This document shows positions 1 to 9,179 of a stretch of 64,000 bases of DNA, in pieces. Each line of letters starts with the position of its first letter. The first letter of the stretch is position 1. Below the pieces are notes generated by a model. It saw nothing but the letters and a program-made list of their open reading frames with translations. It made no database searches and had not been told where the DNA came from. Made by a program: the position numbers and the translations under genes. The stretch is from Thalassotalea marina (GTDB lineage: Bacteria > Pseudomonadota > Gammaproteobacteria > Enterobacterales > Alteromonadaceae): NCBI RefSeq assembly GCF_014656435.1, contig NZ_BNCK01000002.1:115377-179376 (forward strand), written 5' to 3'.

Positions 1-2
1 TA

Positions 3-2570
3 ACCGCTGAGTTAGGTTTATTTGGTGGCAAGGACAAAGAAACGCATATGTCATTATTTGCTCAATTACATGATGTAAATGTCGTCGACGCGCCTAAATT
101 TTACCCACAATCAATTATGGGACAATCCCTGATCGATTATCTAAACAGTGCATTAAAAAAAGGTAATGTAAAATTAGCAAACGTATTGGTGAATGGACCG
201 ATAAAAAACTTTCCATTTGAAGACGGTACTGGATATTTTAACGTAGATGCCAAACTGACAAATAGTACCTTTATTTTTGATGAGAAATGGCCGGCGATCA
301 CGCACTTTGATGCTAACTTAAACTTTACCAACAATAGTATGTTGGTCACTGGGTTAACTGGCTCATTAACAGGAATAGATGTTGCTGGTGTTACTGCGAG
401 AATTGATGATCTATCTAATGAGCAGGTACTGCAGATCAAGGCTAACTTTAATCAAACACAGCCTAAGCTTGTTACTAATTTGATGCTGGCCAGTCCTTTA
501 TCTGACACTGTTGGTAATGTATTAGAGAAGTTGGTTGTGGCAAAGCCTTTTTCAGGTAACCTAGATTTGACTTTGCCTATTAATGATATAGATGCCACTG
601 TTGCTAAAGGTGAAATTTTATTAGTAGATAACAGTGTGGATTTACAAACGCCAGATATGCAGTTCACACAAGTCAATGGCAAGATTACTTTTGAAAATGA
701 AAAGGTAAAATCTACTGGGCTTGATCTACTGTGGCGTAATATGCCACTTAAAATAGCCGTAAACACAGCTCAACTACCTGTATATTTCCAAACTAAATTA
801 GCGATTAATGCTAACTGGGCAAGTGATTTATGGCTTAAACAGTTGCCAGCTGAGCTACAAAAATATGGCGAAGGTCAACTTAATTGGCAGGGTGAGTTAG
901 TACTTAATAACTATAATGATGGTGATTTTACTTACAATCTTTCGGTTAATTCTGACTTAGCAAATGTCAACTTAACCTTGCCTGAGCCGTTTACTAAATC
1001 GGCTGAGCAAAGCTTGGTCAGTAATGTCAAAGTGGTAGGTAATTTAACCCAATCTACCGTTGATGCGCATATTGGTGAGCAGCTCACTTTCTACGGAAAA
1101 TTGGATCACGAAAAAACAACCTTCACGCAAAGTCACTTGATCTTGGGTAATGAACCTATGTTTTTACCTGTCAGTGGCTTTCACGTTACATCAGCACTTG
1201 CCGAGGCTGCTTATGAGCAATGGCAACCTTTTATTGTTGATTTACTTGCTGGCATAGAGCAGGCGTCAGGCCCGGATAATGGCCAAGTCGGCATTTTACC
1301 TGTACCTGATAGGATCCGAGGGAATATTAATAAGGTGACTTTTATTGGCGAGTCCCTACACGATGTTAGCTTTAATCTCACAGATGAAACCAGTTGGTGG
1401 TTATTGTCATTGTCGAGTTTAGAAGCAAGAGCCAATATCAAGATATTCCCTGACATTCAGACACAAGGGCTAGAAATTAATGCTGATTATGTTCGTTTGG
1501 CGCCAAATGAATTACTAATAAAGAGCAGTGATGATGCAACAGAGGTGGTTGATGCTAGTGAAAAAGTAGTAATAGCGCCATTTGATATTAAGGTAAATGA
1601 TGAAGTATTTCCTTATATTCCACCATTAACTGTATCTTGCGGGGAATGTAGTTATCGTAATTTACAGCTTGGTAAAGTTGATTTTCAGTTACGCCGTCCA
1701 ACCGCTGATTTGCTCACTATAAATAACTTTGTTGCTAAAAGAAAAGGTGTGAAGTTACAACTAGATGGACAGTGGCAACACAATAGTACAATCTCGAATA
1801 CGGCTTTAAAAGGTACATTAGAAAGCAATGATGTTGAACGCGAGTTAGAGCGACTTGGTATTTCTTCTACGGTTGCAGATAGCGGTTTAAAAGCTAGTTT
1901 TGATATTAATTGGTTGGGTGGACCACAAGATTTTCAAATTCGTTACTTAAACGGAGATGTCACGGCAAGATTAGACGAAGGGGTACTTAAAGAAGTGCCG
2001 GATTCCGCTCGTGCTTTATCGTTACTTAGTTTGCAATCACTAGTGCGTAAGTTAAAGTTTGATTTTCGTGATATTTTTGCAGATGGCATGTTCTACAGCG
2101 AAATAAAAGGCGACTATCATCTGCAAAATGGTGTCTTGTATACCAAGAATACTTTCTTAAAAGGTGCCGCTGGTGATATGTCGTTAAAAGGCAATACTGA
2201 TCTGAATACTAAAACATTAGATTACAGTATGTCTTATGCGCCTAACGTAACATCTAGCTTACCAGCCATTGCTTGGATTGCTACCTTAAACCCTGTGACC
2301 TTTTTAGCTGGTGTGGCAATTGATGGGGTAATTACTTCTCAAGTACCTGTTGAATATAAATTTGCATTAACCGGTAGTATTGCAGAGCCAAACTTTAGAC
2401 AGATTGATAAGAAAACCAAAAATATCAGTGTCGGACGAGATTCACCACCTAAGGTGGTAGAAGCGTTACCTGAGTTTCCAACTGAGCCAAAAATTGAAGG
2501 GATACTGAACCCTGAGACAGGCTTAATAGAGCCCATTGATAAACATCAACTAGACCGATTTAATGATTAA
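3..2570 (+). CDS. yhdP: YhdP family protein, C-terminal part (5' end outside window)
   Basis: The frame is open to the left edge of the window, so the beginning of the gene is missing; about 855 codons are present against roughly 1270 in the usual family member. The visible part has the long beta-rich repeats of AsmA-like proteins and the conserved C-terminal stretch around the SLLSLQSL and GDMSLKGNTD motifs. YhdP-family proteins are inner-membrane anchored, span the periplasm and help move phospholipids to the outer membrane, redundantly with TamB and YdbH. The last 8 bases overlap the next gene, and a nitrilase-family gene and tldD follow, an order common in gammaproteobacteria. The family call is firm; the transport role is family knowledge. 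Confidence 0.9.
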   Translation, partial: TAELGLFGGKDKETHMSLFAQLHDVNVVDAPKFYPQSIMGQSLIDYLNSALKKGNVKLANVLVNGPIKNFPFEDGTGYFNVDAKLTNSTFIFDEKWPAITHFDANLNFTNNSMLVTGLTGSLTGIDVAGVTARIDDLSNEQVLQIKANFNQTQPKLVTNLMLASPLSDTVGNVLEKLVVAKPFSGNLDLTLPINDIDATVAKGEILLVDNSVDLQTPDMQFTQVNGKITFENEKVKSTGLDLLWRNMPLKIAVNTAQLPVYFQTKLAINANWASDLWLKQLPAELQKYGEGQLNWQGELVLNNYNDGDFTYNLSVNSDLANVNLTLPEPFTKSAEQSLVSNVKVVGNLTQSTVDAHIGEQLTFYGKLDHEKTTFTQSHLILGNEPMFLPVSGFHVTSALAEAAYEQWQPFIVDLLAGIEQASGPDNGQVGILPVPDRIRGNINKVTFIGESLHDVSFNLTDETSWWLLSLSSLEARANIKIFPDIQTQGLEINADYVRLAPNELLIKSSDDATEVVDASEKVVIAPFDIKVNDEVFPYIPPLTVSCGECSYRNLQLGKVDFQLRRPTADLLTINNFVAKRKGVKLQLDGQWQHNSTISNTALKGTLESNDVERELERLGISSTVADSGLKASFDINWLGGPQDFQIRYLNGDVTARLDEGVLKEVPDSARALSLLSLQSLVRKLKFDFRDIFADGMFYSEIKGDYHLQNGVLYTKNTFLKGAAGDMSLKGNTDLNTKTLDYSMSYAPNVTSSLPAIAWIATLNPVTFLAGVAIDGVITSQVPVEYKFALTGSIAEPNFRQIDKKTKNISVGRDSPPKVVEALPEFPTEPKIEGILNPETGLIEPIDKHQLDRFND

Positions 2571-3396
2571 ACTATCTGCGATTCAGCTGTCCTCTTCACC
2601 CAATGTGCAGGATAACCTTGCGACAATTGAACGGCTAATGAGTCAATTACCCTTTGCTGAACAACATATTGTAGTATTGCCTGAGTGTTGTTTGTTTTTT
2701 GGTGGCACTGATCGTGCGCAACTTGATTTAGCAAAACAGGATGCAACGACAAACGAACTTAAAACGGGCTTATCTAAATTGGCGAAGCAATATAACGTAA
2801 CGCTCGTTGCCGGCAGTATTCCGCAGTATATCGAACAGCAGGATAAATTTTATAATACCTGTTGCGTTTTTTCTGGTTCTGGTGAGTTACTAACCCAGTA
2901 TCATAAAATGCACTTATTTGATGTTGATGTTAACGATAGTGAAAAACAATATAGAGAATCTCGATATACTGAAAAAGGTACGTCAGCGATAACGAAAACC
3001 CTTGATAGTTTAACCTTAGGTTTGTCTATCTGTTATGATTTGCGTTTTCCTGAGTTATATCGTCATTTAACCACTTTGGGTGCGCAAGTGATTACTGTTC
3101 CAGCAGCATTTACCAAAGTAACAGGTAAAGCCCATTGGCTACCATTACTGCAAGCTCGAGCTATTGAGAATCAAGTGTATATTGTTGCAGCCGGTCAATA
3201 CGGTGTACACGACAATGGCCGAGAAACTTGGGGGCAAAGTGTTATTATCAACCCATGGGGTGAGGTATTATCAGAAATAACACAAGGTGTAGGGACTATT
3301 TCAGCAGATTTTGACTTAGATACTCTGCAAAGCGTGCGTCAGGCTATTCCTGTTGCACAGCATAATCAATTTATTACGAAGATAAAAACACTATGA
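2563..3396 (+). CDS. Carbon-nitrogen hydrolase (nitrilase superfamily, Nit1/YafV-YbeM-like)
   Basis: This is a 277-residue nitrilase-superfamily amidase with the complete Glu-Lys-Cys triad: Glu41 in VVLPECC, Lys115 in YHKMHLFD and Cys157 in [13 protein letters not shown]. The length equals that of Nit1-type enzymes, which hydrolyse deaminated glutathione as a metabolite-repair reaction; that substrate is the best guess from family and from its position between yhdP and tldD. The protein has no signal peptide and should be cytoplasmic. The start overlaps yhdP by 8 bases and the stop overlaps tldD by 4, so the three genes are probably translationally coupled. Omega-amidase activity on other small amides is an alternative. 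Confidence 0.88.
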   Translation: MIKLSAIQLSSSPNVQDNLATIERLMSQLPFAEQHIVVLPECCLFFGGTDRAQLDLAKQDATTNELKTGLSKLAKQYNVTLVAGSIPQYIEQQDKFYNTCCVFSGSGELLTQYHKMHLFDVDVNDSEKQYRESRYTEKGTSAITKTLDSLTLGLSICYDLRFPELYRHLTTLGAQVITVPAAFTKVTGKAHWLPLLQARAIENQVYIVAAGQYGVHDNGRETWGQSVIINPWGEVLSEITQGVGTISADFDLDTLQSVRQAIPVAQHNQFITKIKTL

Positions 3397-4832
3397 ATAC
3401 AGTAGAGCGCGAACTACTTGGCAATAGCGATATTGATCAGGGCTTTTTAAACGACGTATTGGCGCAAATGCATCAGCGACATGTAGATCTGGCGGATCTT
3501 TATTTTCAATCAAGTGCACATGAATCTTGGTTGTTAGAAGATGGCGTAGTTAAGGAAGGTTCATACAATATAGAGCGCGGTGTTGGTGTTAGGGCTATCT
3601 CTGGTGAAAAAACGGGCTTTGCATACTCAGATGACATATGCCCTCAAGCTTTATTAAAAGCTGCTGAAGCGGCTAAAGGTATTGCTAAAGACGGAGAAAG
3701 TAAAAAGGTAAAAATACTCACTGCGCAATCGCAGCACGATGTATATCAAGCGATAGATCCGCTGAGCAGCCTAACACAAGAACAAAAAATTAATATTCTT
3801 CATGAAGTTGAAGCCCACGCAAGACAGCAGGATGAACGTGTTAAACAAGTTATTGTCAGCTTATCAGGTGTTTACGAGAAAATCCTAGTTGCAGCGAGCG
3901 ATGGCACATATGCCAATGACATAAGACCGCTTGTAAGACTAAATTGTTCGGTATTGGTTGAGGCCAATGGTAAACGTGAGCGAGGCAGTGCTGGCGGTGG
4001 AGGCCGAACAGATTATAGTTATTTCTTTGAAGCAGAAGGAAATAAAACACGTTATTTACACTATGCAGAAGAAGCCGTTAGACAAGCCTTGGTAAATTTA
4101 GTCGCGATTGAATCTCCAGCAGGTACGCTACCTGTAGTATTGGGCGCTGGTTGGCCTGGAGTATTACTCCATGAGGCGGTAGGTCATGGCCTTGAGGGAG
4201 ATTTTAACCGCAAAGGCTCTTCAGCATTTTCTGGTAAGGTTGGGCAACAAGTGACGTCTGAGCATTGTACTATTGTCGATGATGGAACGTTAGCAAATCG
4301 TCGCGGCTCATTAACAATCGATGATGAAGGTGTTCCTGGTCAATATAATGTGTTGATTGAAAAGGGCGTATTAAAAGGCTACATGCAAGACAAGCACAAT
4401 GCTGCACTTATGGGAGTTAAGCCAACAGGTAATGGCCGTCGAGAATCGTATGCTCATTTACCTATGCCTAGAATGACCAATACCTATATGTTAGCGGGTG
4501 AGCATTCGCCAGAAGATATTATTAAAAGTGTGAAAAAAGGAATTTATGCTCCTCATTTTGCCGGAGGCCAAGTTGATATTACTTCAGGTAAATTTGTTTT
4601 TACCAGCTCAGAGGCATATTTAATTGAAAACGGCGAAATTACTTCACCAATTAAAGGGGCTACATTGATTGGTAGTGGCCCTGAAGCGATGAAAAAAGTC
4701 AGTATGGTGGGTAATGACTTGGCACTTGATCCTGGTATCGGGGTCTGTGGTAAAGATGGTCAAAGTGTACCTGTTGGTGTTGGTCAGCCAACATTAAAGG
4801 TTGATGAAATGACCATTGGCGGCACCCAATAA
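3393..4832 (+). CDS. tldD: Metalloprotease TldD
   Basis: This 479-residue protein has the length and sequence of TldD. The zinc-binding HExxxH motif is His260-Glu261...His265, within [13 protein letters not shown]. TldD forms a heterodimer with TldE/PmbA that degrades unfolded peptides and, where present, matures microcin B17 or degrades CcdA; the partner gene is not in this window. The ATGA overlap with the upstream amidase gene marks it as the last member of the yhdP-nit-tldD unit, and an intrinsic terminator follows within 16 bases. Confidence 0.96.
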   Translation: MNTVERELLGNSDIDQGFLNDVLAQMHQRHVDLADLYFQSSAHESWLLEDGVVKEGSYNIERGVGVRAISGEKTGFAYSDDICPQALLKAAEAAKGIAKDGESKKVKILTAQSQHDVYQAIDPLSSLTQEQKINILHEVEAHARQQDERVKQVIVSLSGVYEKILVAASDGTYANDIRPLVRLNCSVLVEANGKRERGSAGGGGRTDYSYFFEAEGNKTRYLHYAEEAVRQALVNLVAIESPAGTLPVVLGAGWPGVLLHEAVGHGLEGDFNRKGSSAFSGKVGQQVTSEHCTIVDDGTLANRRGSLTIDDEGVPGQYNVLIEKGVLKGYMQDKHNAALMGVKPTGNGRRESYAHLPMPRMTNTYMLAGEHSPEDIIKSVKKGIYAPHFAGGQVDITSGKFVFTSSEAYLIENGEITSPIKGATLIGSGPEAMKKVSMVGNDLALDPGIGVCGKDGQSVPVGVGQPTLKVDEMTIGGTQ

Positions 4833-4847
4833 TTTGTTTCTAATGAT

Positions 4848-4873
4848 GAAAAAGCGCTTTTGGCGCTTTTTTT
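4848..4873 (+). terminator. Intrinsic terminator after tldD
   Basis: An A-rich left arm, the stem AAAGCGC/GCGCTTT with a short T-rich loop and a run of Ts follow the tldD stop codon. It closes the yhdP-nit-tldD unit. Confidence 0.85.
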
Positions 4874-4921
4874 ATACTCAAGATTCGGCAATATTGTCAT
4901 CAATTGGTAAAACTTCGGTAA

Positions 4922-4957
4922 TTGCCATTGGTTGTGCAATGTTATATTATCACCGCC
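4922..4957 (+). promoter_or_regulatory. Sigma-70 promoter overlapped by a Zur-like operator
   Basis: TTGCCA (4922-4927) is followed, 17 bases later, by TATTAT (4945-4950), a good promoter. Over the -10 lies ATGTTATATTATCAC (4939-4953), which matches the left half and centre of the gammaproteobacterial Zur box (ATGTTATAATATAAC) with the right half partly degenerate. An operator over the -10 would give zinc-dependent repression, which fits the zinc-type genes downstream. The predicted transcription start (about 4957) nearly coincides with the ATG at 4958, so the mRNA may be leaderless. The assignment rests on motif similarity plus context. Confidence 0.5.
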
Positions 4958-5257
4958 ATGAAATTATCTCATTGTACGTACAACCGAAAAAACTCTCTGT
5001 TAGTAGGGCTTCTTGTTCTGCTGGCTTTGCTATTTTCAACGGTTAGTCATACCCATGATCTACCAAATGGTGATACGAACATTGAACAGCTCGACTGTAA
5101 ACTTTGTCACAGTAAAACTGAGCCTAAAACTTCTCATATAAAACCTATCTCAGTAAATATAGGCGTATATCATACAAGCTTATATTTTGAATGCTCGCAT
5201 CAACTCATCTCTTTTCATCAAGAACTGCCTGGGCAACGAGCCCCACCAGCGGTTTAA
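4958..5257 (+). CDS. Small exported protein, putative zinc chaperone/accessory protein
   Basis: This is a 99-residue protein with a basic N terminus followed by a strongly hydrophobic stretch (about residues 14-28), so it is exported or membrane-anchored. The mature part carries several His and Cys residues: HTHD just after the hydrophobic segment, a CKLCH pair, and further His residues near the C terminus. These suit transition-metal binding. Small proteins of this kind, sometimes annotated as zinc-uptake chaperones, occur next to zinc TonB receptors in related bacteria; I base the role on composition and location. An in-frame extension to 4922 exists, but the ATG at 4958 gives the proper signal sequence and lies beside the predicted transcription start. 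Confidence 0.6.
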   Translation: MKLSHCTYNRKNSLLVGLLVLLALLFSTVSHTHDLPNGDTNIEQLDCKLCHSKTEPKTSHIKPISVNIGVYHTSLYFECSHQLISFHQELPGQRAPPAV

Positions 5258-5342
5258 TACCTAAAAGCTAATTCAACTTTATGTGGTGGTTTGCATAGGC
5301 AAGCGGCCTGTACTTATATTTAAACAAACTTGTGGATTTCTC

Positions 5343-7817
5343 ATGAAACTTAGTCCTATTGCGACAGCCTGTGCGTTGTCGTTAGCTTATTCCAATCTTG
5401 CTGGAGCGCAAGATGTATCTGGTGTTGTAAAGACTACGGAAGGTCAACCAATAGTAAATGCTAAGGTCGCTGTTGTTAACAGCAAAAAACAGGTGTTAAC
5501 TGATAACCAAGGTCGGTTTGTGTTTACTGATCTGGCGAAAGGGCCTTTAGAGCTTCATGTTGTAGCAGAAAACTTTAGCCACAGAAATAAAAAACTTGTT
5601 GTTACTGAAGAAGATATTAGTGGTGTTAACTTTGTTTTAGCACCAACAGTGATGGAGATTATTGATGTACACGCAACACCATTACATTCATCAACCATTG
5701 AATCTGCTTTACCTGTAAACGTCATTTCGTCAGATGAACTTCGCACCAAACAAGCATCTACTTTAGGTGAAACGTTGAAAAATGAAGTGGGTGTTCATTC
5801 TACGTATTTTGGCCCAGTTGCCAGTAGCCCAATTATTCGAGGACTAGACGGTCCAAGAGTGTTAGTGACTCAAAATGGTTTAGATGCCGCAGATGCTTCA
5901 CGTGTTGGCCCTGACCATGTTGTAGCATCAGAAACTGCAACAGCTCAGCAAATTGAAGTATTGAGAGGTCCTGCAACCTTGTTTTACGGAAGTGGTGCGA
6001 TTGGTGGTGTTGTGAACGTAGTAGACGATAGAGTGCCTACTAGTTTAGATGACAACGTCAATTACATGTTTAAGCATAATACGGTAGCTAGTGAAGACGA
6101 GGCATCAATCTCACTTAATAAGTCATCTGGGCAATTAGCTTTTCATCTAGATGGCTTTTGGCGTGATGGCGAAGATTACAAAATTCCTGGTTATGCCGAA
6201 TCTATTGATGCTCATGACGATCACGATGAACATGAAGAGCATGATGAACACGATGAACACGAAGAGCATGAAGAACATGAACTTGGTGCTAAAGGTAAGC
6301 TACCTAATAGTGCTGCAAAAGCATCAGGCTTCACGGTAGGTTCTAGCTATATTTTAGATAATGGATTTATTGGCTTTTCTTACGGCAAATTGTCACGTGA
6401 ATATGGCATTCCGGGTCACAGCCATGGTCATGATGAACATGAAGACGAACATGACGATCATGAAGAACACGAAGAAAGTGTCTATGGCGATCTTGAACAA
6501 GACAGAATTCAATTACTAAGCGAATTGACATTTGATCAAGGTTTTATCAACAAAGTTTCAAGTAAAGTTGCCTATACCGACTACCAACACAAAGAAATTG
6601 AAAATGGTGAAGTAGGTACTGTTTTTAATAATGAAATGACTGAAGCGCGTTTTGACGTATATCATCAAGCATTTGAAGGCTGGAAAGGGGCTTGGACACT
6701 TCATTACAAACACACAGATTTTGAAGCGCTTGGAGAAGAAGCTTTTACACCACCATCAAAAACATCTTCAGTTGCTTTGGCTTGGTTAGAAGAAAAACAC
6801 TTTGATGATGTGCTATTACAACTTGGTGCTCGAATAGAGCATGTTGAAATAGAAGCTAAAGACAGTTTTATCGAACATGATCATGAAGAGCATGAGCACG
6901 ACGAACACGAAGAAGATGATCATCACGAAGACGATGGTCATTTTGAGAAACAAAGCTTTACCCCTGTTAGTTTATCAGCGGGTTTAGTTTGGGATTATCA
7001 GCCAGGTTACAACCTTGGTTTCTCTGTCGCTTATGCACAAAGAGCACCGTCAGCGGCTGAACTATTTTCTAATGGTCCACATATCGGTACTAACAGTTTT
7101 GAGGTTGGTGCACTTTATGAGCTTCACTATGAAGGTGAAGATGTACACGTTGAATTAGGTGATCAACGTCTAGAACTAGAAACCTCGACTAACTTAGATA
7201 TTACATGGCGAAAATTTGAAGGAGATTTAGGTTTTGTTGTAGGTGCTTTCTACAATCAAATTGATGACTTCTTTTTCCAAGGTGAAACAGTGTTTTTTGC
7301 TGAAGGTGCACATGATCACGATGACCATGATGAAGAACACGCTGAAGACGAACATGCCGAAGGTGAATTGCCAATCTATCTTTATCAACAACGTGATATT
7401 GAGATGTACGGTTTAGAGGCGGAAGTTGTTTATCAGTGGTCAGCTAACTTACGCTCAACAATATTTGGTGACTATACCCGTGCTAAGTTAAAAGACGGTG
7501 GTAATTTACCTCGTATTCCGCCAATGCGAGTAGGGGCTCAGTTTGATTATTTAGCTGATCAATACAGTGCACAATTGTCTGTTAGCCATTATTTTAAGCA
7601 AGATGATATTGCGCCAAGAGAAACTGACACTGAAGCGTATACTTTAGTTGATGTTAACTTTAATTATTACCTCGAAGGTATAGGTGATGACTTTGTTATT
7701 TTTGTCAAAGGTAATAACTTAACTGATGAAGAGGCTAGAGTTCACACTTCATTCTTAAAGGATATCGCACCATTACCAGGGCGTGGTGTTGAATTTGGTA
7801 TTCGTGGAAGTTTTTAG
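5343..7817 (+). CDS. TonB-dependent receptor with His-rich loops, probable zinc uptake (ZnuD-like)
   Basis: The start at 5343 is chosen because it gives a clean signal peptide ending around NLAGAQ; an in-frame GTG 60 bases upstream would bury it. The mature 800-residue protein has a carboxypeptidase-regulatory-like domain (about 25-105), a TonB plug (about 115-235, with PIIRGLDGPRVL) and a 22-strand-type barrel ending in Phe. Four acidic/His clusters rich in HDEHEEH repeats lie at about residues 290-315, 358-378, 513-536 and 656-673, probably in extracellular loops that catch metal. ZnuD-type receptors import zinc across the outer membrane using TonB energy. Co-location with the Zur-like operator and a His/Cys small protein supports zinc over other metals. 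Confidence 0.85.
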   Translation: MKLSPIATACALSLAYSNLAGAQDVSGVVKTTEGQPIVNAKVAVVNSKKQVLTDNQGRFVFTDLAKGPLELHVVAENFSHRNKKLVVTEEDISGVNFVLAPTVMEIIDVHATPLHSSTIESALPVNVISSDELRTKQASTLGETLKNEVGVHSTYFGPVASSPIIRGLDGPRVLVTQNGLDAADASRVGPDHVVASETATAQQIEVLRGPATLFYGSGAIGGVVNVVDDRVPTSLDDNVNYMFKHNTVASEDEASISLNKSSGQLAFHLDGFWRDGEDYKIPGYAESIDAHDDHDEHEEHDEHDEHEEHEEHELGAKGKLPNSAAKASGFTVGSSYILDNGFIGFSYGKLSREYGIPGHSHGHDEHEDEHDDHEEHEESVYGDLEQDRIQLLSELTFDQGFINKVSSKVAYTDYQHKEIENGEVGTVFNNEMTEARFDVYHQAFEGWKGAWTLHYKHTDFEALGEEAFTPPSKTSSVALAWLEEKHFDDVLLQLGARIEHVEIEAKDSFIEHDHEEHEHDEHEEDDHHEDDGHFEKQSFTPVSLSAGLVWDYQPGYNLGFSVAYAQRAPSAAELFSNGPHIGTNSFEVGALYELHYEGEDVHVELGDQRLELETSTNLDITWRKFEGDLGFVVGAFYNQIDDFFFQGETVFFAEGAHDHDDHDEEHAEDEHAEGELPIYLYQQRDIEMYGLEAEVVYQWSANLRSTIFGDYTRAKLKDGGNLPRIPPMRVGAQFDYLADQYSAQLSVSHYFKQDDIAPRETDTEAYTLVDVNFNYYLEGIGDDFVIFVKGNNLTDEEARVHTSFLKDIAPLPGRGVEFGIRGSF

Positions 7818-7835
7818 GTAAATAAAACTGTTGAA

Positions 7836-7871
7836 TGAAAAACGGCACATTAATTGTGCCGTTTTTGTTTT
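7836..7871. terminator. Bidirectional intrinsic terminator between TonB receptor and serine hydrolase
   Basis: A perfect stem, AAAAACGGCAC/GTGCCGTTTTT with a TTAATT-type loop, has A-rich and T-rich flanks on opposite sides. It can therefore stop both the receptor transcript and the convergent minus-strand hydrolase transcript. Confidence 0.9.
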
Positions 7872-7878
7872 TACTGGC

Positions 7879-8955
7879 TTAATAGTATTGTGCGATATCG
7901 TCTACAAACTCTATCGGTAAACCGCCAATTAGGTTAGTTAATACTATGATGGTAAGTTCTTTTTCTGGATAGATGATAATCGTATTTGCATCTCCACCAC
8001 TTGCGCTGATCGCAGGGTTAACTTTTCTATCAATCACCTGCCAACCTGCGGCATAGCCATTTTCTCTGCTATTAAAACCTTCCGTTTTACCATTATTTAA
8101 AATCGCTGGTGCCCATAAATCTTTAAGCAACTCTGGCGCAAAAAACTCACCTTGCTTTAGTGCGGCAATAAAATTGGCAAGCTCTGATACATTCGTCGCC
8201 ATTCCCGCAGCCGGGTATATTAACGGCTCAAATACTACCTCGACTTCTTGTAAATTATTGCCATCAGGTAATAGATATTGCTGGGCAAGAGTATCAAGTT
8301 TCTGCTGATCAAAAGTAAAGCTGTAATGTTTAGCTAGTGGCATATTAGCCTTAACAAACTGCTGTTCGAGAACTTTAACAAAAGGCTGCTGGTAATGTTT
8401 CTCAATTATTTTACCTAAAATGGCATAACCTGTTTGGTTGTATTGAAAGCGGCTATTTGCCTCAAATTTTACTGGTAACTTTTGTACAGCTTGCCAAGCG
8501 CCTTCACTTGTTCCATCGCCAATTAGCTCAACACCTTTACCACTAAGCACCCTTGGAAGTCCTGAAGTATGGCTAAAAACTTGCTGAACAGTCATTTTTT
8601 GCCAAGCGTTAGGCAAGTTTTCTAGATGCATGTCTAAGGTATCACTTAACTGTAGCTTTCCCTGCTCCACTAATTTAATAGCAGCAACACCTGTAAATGC
8701 TTTTGTCATTGAATTAATAGTGAAAATAGAATCCTTGGTCACTGGTTTATTTGTTGCGATGCTTTCTACACCGTAATAACCTTGTTTGATTATTTTATTG
8801 TGTTTTACAACTGCTAGTTGAAGGCCCGGTATTTTTCTCTCCTGCATCGTATTTTTAATCAATTGATCTACCTCATTAGCTTGTACCTGTGTCGCTAATA
8901 AAGTTGAAAGTGCAATTGGAAAAATGAATGAAGTTATTTTTAGTTTTTTTAACAT
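7879..8955 (-). CDS. Secreted serine hydrolase, beta-lactamase/D-Ala-D-Ala carboxypeptidase (S12) family
   Basis: The ATG at 8955 is chosen over one 60 bases upstream: it is preceded by AGGA at good spacing and yields a typical signal peptide ending near TQVQA. The protein is 358 residues. The class C-type nucleophile motif is Ser82-Met-Thr-Lys85, followed by FSHTSGLP, the second active-site tyrosine in QYNQTGY (Tyr172), and SGGDANT near the C terminus in place of KTG. This family includes D-aminopeptidases, esterases and penicillin-binding-protein homologues; the substrate cannot be told from sequence. It should act in the periplasm. It stands alone as a monocistronic unit. Confidence 0.82.
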   Translation of the reverse strand: MLKKLKITSFIFPIALSTLLATQVQANEVDQLIKNTMQERKIPGLQLAVVKHNKIIKQGYYGVESIATNKPVTKDSIFTINSMTKAFTGVAAIKLVEQGKLQLSDTLDMHLENLPNAWQKMTVQQVFSHTSGLPRVLSGKGVELIGDGTSEGAWQAVQKLPVKFEANSRFQYNQTGYAILGKIIEKHYQQPFVKVLEQQFVKANMPLAKHYSFTFDQQKLDTLAQQYLLPDGNNLQEVEVVFEPLIYPAAGMATNVSELANFIAALKQGEFFAPELLKDLWAPAILNNGKTEGFNSRENGYAAGWQVIDRKVNPAISASGGDANTIIIYPEKELTIIVLTNLIGGLPIEFVDDIAQYY

Positions 8956-9179
8956 CTTATTTGGTCCTTTTATCAAATATGGCTTGGTGAACCCTTGCTC
9001 GATGTTAAAAAGCAATAACTGCGCCTATCAGAAAATAATGGCTAAATAATACGATTAAGGCTTAAGAATAAAGGGCTGTAAGGAAAGTGGCGTCAAATTA
9101 AAAATCAGACAGATATGTTTTGCCTCTGAACAAAAAGCCACCATAAGTGGCTAATATAGTTAAATAATTGTTGTTTTAG

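Noticed and set aside
5283..5342. In-frame GTG extension of the TonB receptor
   Set aside because: It would place about 20 residues before the signal peptide; the ATG at 5343 gives a normal signal sequence.
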